The position numbers and the translations under genes were made by a program. This document shows, piece by piece, positions 57,490-64,000 of a stretch of 64,000 nt of DNA. Position 1 is the first letter of the stretch, and the number at the start of each line of letters is the position of its first letter. Under the pieces are notes generated by a model, which was not told where the DNA came from, made no database searches, and worked only from the letters and a program-made list of their open reading frames with translations. This stretch comes from M3007 sp031398055 (GTDB taxonomy: Bacteria > Bacteroidota > Bacteroidia > Chitinophagales > Saprospiraceae), in the NCBI GenBank assembly GCA_031398055.1, contig JANNMS010000127.1, forward strand, positions 6,883-70,882, in the 5' to 3' direction.

Positions 57490-60207
57490 ATGTCGCTGAC
57501 CCTCATCATCATTTGTTCGCTCGCCTACATTTCGCTGCTGTTTCTCATCGCGTGGCGCGTTGACAAAAAAGCATTGCGCGGCATCAGCGTCGTTGACAAT
57601 CCCTACATTTATGCACTTTCGCTGGCCGTTTACTGCACGGCTTGGACGTTTTTCGGCTCGGTCGGACGCGCCGCGACCGGCGGCCTGAGTTTTCTCGGTG
57701 TTTACATCGGCCCAACTTTGCTCGCCCCACTTTGGTACTGGCTTTTGTACAAAATGATTGTCATTTCCAAAAACCAGCGCATCACTTCCATCGCCGATTT
57801 CATTTCTTCGAGGTACGGAAAAAGCCCTTTTTTGGCTACTTTGGTTACGATAATCGTCGTTTTGGGCATCGTCCCGTACATTTCCATTCAAATAAAAGCC
57901 GTGACTTTCGGCATTTCAACTTTGACCGGCGACACCTCGCACGACACTTCGCTGCCGTGGACAGACGCTGGATTTTACGTCACGCTGGCAATGGCACTTT
58001 TCACTGGCATTTTCGGAACGCGAAAACTCGACCCGAACGAACGCCACGAAGGCCTCGTCGCCGCCATCGCTTTCGAAAGTTTGATAAAATTGATTGCGTT
58101 TTTGGCCGTCGGCATTTTCGTTACTTTCTTCATTTTCAACGGTTTCGGCGATCTTTTTGGAAAAGGCTTGGCCAATCCCGCGACCGCCCGGCTGTTCACT
58201 TTTGCCTCGTCCGGCGTCACCGCTTTTTCGTGGAATATCATTGTGATGCTCTCGCTTTTTGCCATCATTTTGCTGCCGCGCCAATTCCACATTGCCGTCG
58301 TCGAAAATTACTCGCCGCGCCACATTCCAAAAGCGATGTGGGTTTTTCCACTTTATCTTTTATTGATAAATATTTTCGTGCTGCCGCTCGCCGTCGCCGG
58401 GAAAATGATGTTCGACGCAAGCGTCCACCCCGATACCTACGTTTTGAGTTTGCCGATGTCGCAGGGCGCAAATTGGCTCGCGCTCGCCGCGTTTATCGGT
58501 GGTTTTTCGGCGGCAACGAGCATGGTCGTCATCGAAACGACGGCACTTTCCATCATGTTCAGCAACCACATCGTCGTGCCTTTTTTGATAAAATTTAATA
58601 AAAAATCGCCTGAAAGTGCACTCGTTTCCGGCGATTCACGGCTTTTGGACATCCGTCGGGTGAGCATAATTTTGATGCTTTTGCTGGCCTGGTGGTACCA
58701 AAAAGCCGTCGGCGGACGCTACGATTTGGTGTCCGTCGGCCTCATTTCTTTCACCGCTGCTGCCCAACTTGCCCCCGCCGCGCTGCTCGGAATGTTCTGG
58801 AAACGCGGCACAAAACAAGGCGCGGTCGCTGGTTTGGTTGCTGGTTTTGTGATTTGGGCGTTCTGTTTGCCGCTGCCGAGCATGGCGCAGGCGGGCATCA
58901 TTTCGGACGATTTTTTGAAAAATGGTTTGTTCGGCCTGGCATTTTTGAAGCCCTACGAACTCTTCGGTTTGGCGGGTCTCGACCCGATTTCGCACGGTGC
59001 TTTTTGGAGTTTGTTCATCAATTTTTGGATGTACGCCATCGTTTCGGTCAACACTCAGCCCTCGACTTTGGGCTACCGGCAAGCCGATTTGTTTGTAAAT
59101 ATCCACAAATACATCTCCGGCCAAGACTCGGACATGATAAAAAGGGAAGCGAAAATTTCAGATTTGCGCTCCGTTTTGAACCGTTTTTTGGGTGAAATGC
59201 GGACGATTGCCATTTTTCATGATTTTGAAAAAACACACAACACCTCAATTTCTGGCGAACAAATTGCCCACACCGATTTGATAAATTTTGCAGAAACGCA
59301 CCTAGCCGGGGCAATTGGCGCAGCATCTGCCAGATTGGTAATTGATAGTATTGCAAAAGAAGAAAATATCACAATTGAAGAAGTGATGCGAATTTTGGAA
59401 CAAACCCGCGAAGCCGTCGAACACAGCCGCGTCGTCGAAAACAAAAACGAGGAACTCAAAGCCCTCACTTTGCAACTCACCGAAGCCAACGACCAACTCA
59501 AAACCCTCGACCGTTTGAAAGCCGATTTCATTACGACCGTCACCCACGAACTGCGGACGCCGGTGACGAGCATCAAGGCTTTGTCCAAAATTTTGCAGGA
59601 TTACCGCTCCGAAATTTCCGAGGAAAAGGAAAAAGACTACCTCAAAATCATCGTCAGCGAAAGCGAACGCATCAGCCGTTTGATAAATCAGGTGTTGGAT
59701 TTGGAAAAATTGAACCTCGAAAACGGCGGCACGAAAAAATTCCGCACCGTCAATTTTTCAGAAATCGTCGCCGCCGCCGTCGAAGGCATGGAACCACTTT
59801 TTCGGGAAAAACGGGTCAACTGCGATTTGAATTTGCCCGAAAACCCGATTTTGGTCTCCGGCGACCCCGACCGTTTGATGCAAGTCGTGGTCAATCTTTT
59901 GTCGAACGCCCTGAAATTCAGCCCCGCCGAAACCGGCCAAGTCCACCTCGCTTTGTTCAAAAACCACCGCCACGCCATTTTGAAAATCATGGACAACGGC
60001 ATCGGCATCGAACCGGAAAAACAACATTTGATTTTTGAAAAATTCACCCAAATCAGCCCCGGAAAAACGGGCAAACCGACTGGCAGCGGCCTCGGTCTTT
60101 TCATCACCCGAAAAATTGTGGAAGACCACGGCGGGCACATTATTTTGGAAAGCGAGGCGGGGCGCGGGGCGGTTTTTGAGGTGCGGTTGCCGTTGGCGGG
60201 GGAATAG
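57490..60207 (+). CDS. Sodium:solute symporter fused to histidine kinase (CbrA-like)
   Basis: This encodes 905 residues from the ATG at 57490. Residues about 1-520 are an SSS-type transporter-like domain with about 13 helices (AWTFFGSVGRAATGGLSFLG, GFSAATSMVVIETTALSIM, GLISFTAAAQLAPAALLGMFWKRG). A linker with a predicted coiled coil follows, then HisKA (VTHELRTPVTSIKAL, H686) and HATPase_c (NLLSNALKF, DNGIGIEPEKQ, GSGLGLFITRKIVEDHGG). Such fusions sense substrate flux, for example CbrA with histidine and carbon/nitrogen control, and signal to a response regulator, here the next gene. The transported solute is unknown; context suggests a carboxylate-type compound. Confidence 0.93.
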   Translation: MSLTLIIICSLAYISLLFLIAWRVDKKALRGISVVDNPYIYALSLAVYCTAWTFFGSVGRAATGGLSFLGVYIGPTLLAPLWYWLLYKMIVISKNQRITSIADFISSRYGKSPFLATLVTIIVVLGIVPYISIQIKAVTFGISTLTGDTSHDTSLPWTDAGFYVTLAMALFTGIFGTRKLDPNERHEGLVAAIAFESLIKLIAFLAVGIFVTFFIFNGFGDLFGKGLANPATARLFTFASSGVTAFSWNIIVMLSLFAIILLPRQFHIAVVENYSPRHIPKAMWVFPLYLLLINIFVLPLAVAGKMMFDASVHPDTYVLSLPMSQGANWLALAAFIGGFSAATSMVVIETTALSIMFSNHIVVPFLIKFNKKSPESALVSGDSRLLDIRRVSIILMLLLAWWYQKAVGGRYDLVSVGLISFTAAAQLAPAALLGMFWKRGTKQGAVAGLVAGFVIWAFCLPLPSMAQAGIISDDFLKNGLFGLAFLKPYELFGLAGLDPISHGAFWSLFINFWMYAIVSVNTQPSTLGYRQADLFVNIHKYISGQDSDMIKREAKISDLRSVLNRFLGEMRTIAIFHDFEKTHNTSISGEQIAHTDLINFAETHLAGAIGAASARLVIDSIAKEENITIEEVMRILEQTREAVEHSRVVENKNEELKALTLQLTEANDQLKTLDRLKADFITTVTHELRTPVTSIKALSKILQDYRSEISEEKEKDYLKIIVSESERISRLINQVLDLEKLNLENGGTKKFRTVNFSEIVAAAVEGMEPLFREKRVNCDLNLPENPILVSGDPDRLMQVVVNLLSNALKFSPAETGQVHLALFKNHRHAILKIMDNGIGIEPEKQHLIFEKFTQISPGKTGKPTGSGLGLFITRKIVEDHGGHIILESEAGRGAVFEVRLPLAGE

Positions 60208-60343
60208 CCAATCGGCTGATTTTTATTTTTTTTAAAAATTTTTCGGGGAAAAATCACCCTGTCCATTTCATTTCATTTTTCTAAATTTGGCCGTCGTTTC
60301 ATTTTAATTCTGTTTTCAAGTTCAACTAAAATCACCGCGAAAA

Positions 60344-60724
60344 ATGACGGACGCTCCCGCAAAAATTTTAATCGTCGACGACGAGCCAAACATCGTCACC
60401 GCCCTCGAATTCCTCCTCGAACGCGAAGGCCACCAAATCCGCAAGGCTTTCAACGGCCGCGAGGGCCTAGAAATGGCACTGCTTTTTCTGCCCGACATTA
60501 TTCTTTTGGATGTGATGATGCCCGAAATGGACGGCTTCGAGGCCGCCCGGCTGATTCGACAAACTCCTATTTTGGAAAACACAAAAATCATTTTTCTCAC
60601 CGCAAAAGGCACGCAATCCGACCGCCGGACTGGCTACGATTCGGGTGCTGAATATTACATTGTCAAGCCATTTGACAACGCGGAATTGATTGGGACGGTG
60701 AACGAGGTGCTGGTTTTTGGATGA
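60344..60724 (+). CDS. Single-domain response regulator
   Basis: This encodes 126 residues, a receiver domain only: ILIVDDEPNIVTALE, the acceptor Asp in ILLDVMMPEMDGFE, IIFLTAKG and YIVKPFDNAELI. No DNA-binding domain is attached, so the output must pass through another protein. It lies 136 bp after the symporter-kinase gene and is its likely partner. CbrA-type kinases usually pair with NtrC-like regulators, so this pairing with a stand-alone receiver differs. Confidence 0.88.
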   Translation: MTDAPAKILIVDDEPNIVTALEFLLEREGHQIRKAFNGREGLEMALLFLPDIILLDVMMPEMDGFEAARLIRQTPILENTKIIFLTAKGTQSDRRTGYDSGAEYYIVKPFDNAELIGTVNEVLVFG

Positions 60725-60765
60725 TTTGTTTTTTACCACAAAGGCACATCAGAAAACATAAGTTT

Positions 60766-62937
60766 TTAATAAAAAAACCAGTTCGACGGTATTTCCCCCA
60801 AATTTTCCGCCCCAACTTTCGCCACGCCAACCTTCAAACCAAACCCGCCGCCTGCGTTAAAATACAAAACCCGCACGGCATGAAAACCCTTTTCCAAAAA
60901 CGCCAAACCATCGTGCCGCTCGAAACCGTGCAGCCCATCATTATTGACAATCAATTGGTTATCCAAAAAAAGCAGGCTGCCGTCGTCCGATTCCGTAAAA
61001 AATTGGTAGCCGCCAGTCTCCGGTATTTTCAAAAATCCCTGCCAAATCGAGGCGCATTTTTGGGTTTCACAGGCGGCTGTCATTTCGATTTTTTGAACGG
61101 AAACCCCATTTTCGAGCGGCGCGGCGGCGACCGATTTTGAGTCCCATTTTTCAGGTTTGACCTCAAATTTTTGCAGTCCGGATTTTGGTTTCCCGGCAGG
61201 TTTTATCATTGAAATTTTTTGAAAAATTTTGACTTCGGCATCTGCCGGAGCACTTCCGATTTTTCCATTTTCAAAAGCGACGGCGGAAATTTTTCCGGCA
61301 GATTTTACGGAAAATGGTTTTTCAAAAATCATGCTTTTTTCGTTCGGCAGACTTCCATCGGATGTGTAAAAAACCTTCGCGCCGGGCGCGGATTCAATTT
61401 TTACAGTCGGCTGCATCGTCGAAAAATCATAGTTCACCACGACTTTTGGTTTTTGGGAAAACGCACCGAAGTTGCTGATTTTCAATGCCCAAGCGTCTTT
61501 CGATTTGATTTTGTTGGGGTGAAAAACGGGCAATTTCACCTGCACATTTTCACCCAGATTTTGCCAATCGAGCGGCTGCCCATTTTCCAAAAAACTGACC
61601 GCCGTGCCTGTCGGCAAATTCATGTTTTTCAAAATCAAAATGCCGTCGTCAGGCCATTTTGGAAGGATGGCGAACAGTGAATTTTGGGTAGAATTGTAAG
61701 TAAAAAACACCTCTTTCACCGCAAAACCAGGGTCTGGGTCAACCGTCAATTTCAGCAAAACGTCGCCGCCAGTTTTCCAATCCTCCACGAAATGTGGGTT
61801 TTTCGGCATCTTAAAATGTTGGTCGCCAGCACTCCATTGGCACGGTTGCCGCCAGCGTCGCGTGTCGTAAATCGCCTCGCCGTTCAGCCGAAGCCACTCG
61901 CCCATTTCGAGCAATCTGTCCTGCATAATTGGCGGTATTTTTCCATGTTCGTCCGGGCCGATGTCGAGCAAAAAATTGCCGCCGCGCGACACTTTGTCAA
62001 TCAAATGCAGCAGCAAAACTTGCGTCGAATTGTAGTCCCACGCATCCTCCTCGCGGTTGTAGCCATACGAAAAACCCATGCCCCGCGACTCTTCCCAAGC
62101 ATGGTCTTCAAAATCTATATCTGGTTGATATTCAGGCGTGTAGATGCCCGCATGTTTAAAACGCACCCCGCTTCCCCAGCGGTCGTTGACCACGACGGAG
62201 TCGCGCACCGGGCTGTCGTTGAACAGCCACGCGAGCCAATTTTGAGAGTCCCAAACCTCCGGCGAGGCATCCCAATCGCCGTCCGACCAGACGATTTTTG
62301 GTCGGTAATTTTTCACCAAATCATTGAGTTGCGGCAACGAGTGTTCCTGTGCAAAACGTCGACGGTCGGCCTTCCAAAGTGGGTTGAACCATTCGTACAA
62401 TGAATAATATAAACCGGGCTGGACGCTGGTTTTTCGCAGCGACGCAAAAAGTTCGCCGAGCAAATCGCGGTGCGGCGTGCAGTCCACGGAATTCCAGGGG
62501 AAACCCCAAGTTTTGTTGGCCGTTTTGCTCGGCCAAAGGCAATAGCCGTCGTGGTGTTTCGAGGTGAGGACGACGTATTTCGCGCCCGCTTTTTCAAACA
62601 ATTTTGCCCAATCGTCGGGTTCAAAAAGTTCGGCTTTGAACATCGGCGCGAAATCGTAATAAATCGTTTTTTCACCAAAACGCTGGCGGTGGTACGCCTG
62701 CCGCGCCGTGTCCGAGCCTTGAAAACCTTGCTGGTACCACTCGGCATAATTGCCTTTCGAGCACCAACCGGGCACTGAATAAACGCCCCAGTGGATAAAA
62801 ATGCCAAATTTGGCATCCAACCACCACTCCGGCGTCGGGCGGCTGTCGAGCGATTGCCAATCGGGGGTGTATTTTTTTTGGGAAAAAAGGGAAATGGAAA
62901 GGCAGGAAAAAAAGCAGATTGCGAGGACTGATTTCAT
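60766..62937 (-). CDS. GH29 alpha-L-fucosidase with PA14-like C-terminus
   Basis: This encodes 723 residues from the ATG at 62937, with a signal peptide (to about residue 20). The GH29 domain (about 25-430) has WFDAKFGIFIHWGVYSVPGW, KYVVLTSKHHDGYCLWPS and the nucleophile in KIVWSDGDWD (D219). A beta-sandwich linker (about 440-560) and a chitobiase/PA14-like C-terminal domain (about 590-720, SIWQGFLKIPETGGYQFFTESDDGSLLFLDNQ, GFHAVRVLYFNAGGGFGLKV) follow. It removes alpha-L-fucose from glycans in the periplasm or outside. It stands alone; no SusCD pair is near. Confidence 0.92.
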   Translation of the reverse strand: MKSVLAICFFSCLSISLFSQKKYTPDWQSLDSRPTPEWWLDAKFGIFIHWGVYSVPGWCSKGNYAEWYQQGFQGSDTARQAYHRQRFGEKTIYYDFAPMFKAELFEPDDWAKLFEKAGAKYVVLTSKHHDGYCLWPSKTANKTWGFPWNSVDCTPHRDLLGELFASLRKTSVQPGLYYSLYEWFNPLWKADRRRFAQEHSLPQLNDLVKNYRPKIVWSDGDWDASPEVWDSQNWLAWLFNDSPVRDSVVVNDRWGSGVRFKHAGIYTPEYQPDIDFEDHAWEESRGMGFSYGYNREEDAWDYNSTQVLLLHLIDKVSRGGNFLLDIGPDEHGKIPPIMQDRLLEMGEWLRLNGEAIYDTRRWRQPCQWSAGDQHFKMPKNPHFVEDWKTGGDVLLKLTVDPDPGFAVKEVFFTYNSTQNSLFAILPKWPDDGILILKNMNLPTGTAVSFLENGQPLDWQNLGENVQVKLPVFHPNKIKSKDAWALKISNFGAFSQKPKVVVNYDFSTMQPTVKIESAPGAKVFYTSDGSLPNEKSMIFEKPFSVKSAGKISAVAFENGKIGSAPADAEVKIFQKISMIKPAGKPKSGLQKFEVKPEKWDSKSVAAAPLENGVSVQKIEMTAACETQKCASIWQGFLKIPETGGYQFFTESDDGSLLFLDNQLIVNNDGLHGFERHDGLAFLEKGFHAVRVLYFNAGGGFGLKVGVAKVGAENLGEIPSNWFFY

Positions 62938-63060
62938 AAAACAGATTGATTTTGGGCAAACGTAAAACAAATTCTTGACCTTGCATTGCCCAAAAAACGT
63001 TCAAAAACTGCACAATTTTAGAAAAACCAAAAATGGTTTCAGCTTTAAAATCAAGGCTCA

Positions 63061-63270
63061 ATTATGATTTCAAGTTGTTGGTTCGAAAAGGTGCGTAGCA
63101 CCTAAATATTTGTAGGAAACATTGAAAAAAAACCTTCAAGAGGTGCGTAGCACCAAAATATTTGGCCTCAAATATTCTGGTGCTACGCACCTTTTATTCC
63201 TGTTTCCGAACGGTTTCTACAAATATTGAGGTGCTACGCACATTTCGAACCAGCAACTTGAAACCATAAT
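63061..63270. repeat. REP quadruplet palindrome 3, just upstream of the transposase gene
   Basis: REP palindromes lie at 63090, 63142, 63179 and 63230 (the last one ends GCACA). Outer arms ATTATGATTTCAAGTTG and CAACTTGAAACCATAAT. It ends 26 bp before the transposase ATG. Confidence 0.9.
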
Positions 63271-63295
63271 TGCACCGAAACTAAAATCAAACGAC

Positions 63296-63775
63296 ATGGC
63301 AAATACTTACACCCAAATGTATGTGCACCTGGTTTTTTCGCCGAAACATCGGGAAGCACTCATCAAAAAAGCATGGAAAAATGAACTCGAAATGTACATT
63401 ACTGGGATTGTCCAGAACCAAAAACACAAGATGTTGGCCATTGGCTCCATGCCCGACCACGTCCACATTTTAATTGGATACGATGTAAACCAACTCATCC
63501 CAAATTTGGTGGAACACATCAAAACATCCAGCAATCATTGGATAAAAGAGAAAAAATTATCCAATTTTAAATTCGATTGGCAACGCGGATATGGTGCATT
63601 TACCCATTCGCGGTCGCAATTGGATACCGTTATAAAATATATTTTGAACCAAGAGTCGCACCATAAAAAGAAGACTTTTCGGGAAGAATATTTAGAAATT
63701 TTGGCGAAAAATGAAGTGGATTTTAAAGAAGAATACCTTTTTGATTTTTTTAATGATGTTTCAAATTGGGATTGA
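63296..63775 (+). CDS. IS200-like Y1 transposase (RAYT-type)
   Basis: This encodes 159 residues. The Y1/HUH transposase marks are the His pair in SMPDHVHILIG (H55, H57) and the catalytic Tyr in TVIKYILNQ (Y115). The tail KKTFREEYLEIL is typical of IS200-like single-copy transposases of Bacteroidota. It has no insertion-sequence ends of its own; instead it is flanked by GGTGCGTAGCACC REP elements, one inverted quadruplet upstream and a tandem array starting 4 bp after the stop. This is the layout of REP-associated tyrosine transposases (RAYTs), which cut and spread REPs. Activity on these REPs is inferred. Confidence 0.88.
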   Translation: MANTYTQMYVHLVFSPKHREALIKKAWKNELEMYITGIVQNQKHKMLAIGSMPDHVHILIGYDVNQLIPNLVEHIKTSSNHWIKEKKLSNFKFDWQRGYGAFTHSRSQLDTVIKYILNQESHHKKKTFREEYLEILAKNEVDFKEEYLFDFFNDVSNWD

Positions 63776-64000
63776 AAAGGTGCGTAGCACCGTGATATTT
63801 GTAGAAAAACGTTGCATATCGCAACCAAAAAAGGTGCGTAGCACCGTGATATTTGTAGAAAAAACGAGGCACCGCAGATTCGCCAAAGGTGCGTAGCACC
63901 GTGATATTTGTAGAAAAACGTTGCATATCGCAACCAAAAAAGGTGCGTAGCACCGTGATATTTGTAGAAAAAACGAGGCACCGCAGATTCGCCAAAGGTG
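63776..64000. repeat. Tandem REP array (109-bp units), running off the window
   Basis: REP palindromes start at 63779, 63833, 63888, 63942 and 63997, alternately 54 and 55 bp apart, all in the same orientation. The two alternating spacers repeat exactly, giving a 109-bp tandem unit. One spacer contains its own small hairpin (GTTGC-ATATC-GCAAC). Confidence 0.92.

Noticed and set aside
63776..64000. CRISPR array
   Set aside because: Repeats of about 33 bp at regular spacing look like one, but the two spacers alternate identically, the repeats are REP palindromes also found elsewhere, and no cas genes are present.

Overview
The window comes from a Bacteroidota chromosome, most likely a Saprospiria-type member. 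The evidence is several secreted proteins ending in a Por-type (T9SS) sorting domain, promoters of the TTTG/TAnnTTTG type (many copies of TACTTTTG), a NagB-LmbE fusion, HYR-repeat adhesins and many signal-peptide lipoproteins. There are about 57 genes, one tRNA, no rRNA and no CRISPR.

Layout. 1-8.4 kb: an envelope cluster holding a giant adhesin with an ice-binding-like head and HYR repeats (running off the left edge), the remnant of a second adhesin, a DUF4382 lipoprotein, a beta-barrel, two small secreted proteins, an OmpA-type protein and a small membrane-tail protein. Four of these transcription units share one promoter architecture: an 11-bp direct repeat at 21-bp phasing, 22 bp from the -7 box. 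8.5-12.5 kb: a frameshifted UPF0175 gene, two single-domain response regulators, a histidine kinase with fourteen 21-residue coiled-coil repeats, and a TlpA-like protein. 12.7-34.6 kb: mostly housekeeping genes (omega-amidase, NlpC/P60, alpha/beta hydrolase, exonuclease, TerC, PurB, an SCO1/aldo-keto reductase/glycosyltransferase run, RDD, a large transglutaminase, sialidase-like, RsmB-type methylase, NagB-LmbE).

34.6-42.1 kb is the most interesting region: an ECF sigma factor overlaps a membrane protein placed like an anti-sigma factor, followed by a secreted DUF3244-like protein, an exported TPR-CHAT protease, a ScyD-like T9SS protein and a small secreted protein. Four of these units carry ACTTAC-N15-TGCAATC with identical spacing and little else in common, so they look like the regulon of the local sigma factor. 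The CHAT gene instead has an ordinary TACTTTTG promoter. I infer a sigma/anti-sigma/CHAT-protease envelope signalling module.

42.3-52.1 kb: PASTA protein, an Rpn-type nuclease with an early stop codon, GH31 glucosidase, two large T9SS proteins, tRNA-Pro. 52.2-60.7 kb: a DUF433/DUF5615 toxin-antitoxin pair, ArsR, an MHS transporter with its small partner, an outer-membrane porin, a symporter-histidine kinase fusion and a response regulator; this looks like a carboxylate or other small-solute uptake and sensing locus. 60.8-63 kb: GH29 fucosidase. The right end holds an IS200-like single-copy transposase flanked by GGTGCGTAGCACC REP elements. The same REPs occur as four-copy palindromes at 8.5 and 16 kb, which suggests a RAYT/REP system.

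Long intergenic inverted repeats of at least six sequence families are common and often start at the stop codon of the preceding gene.
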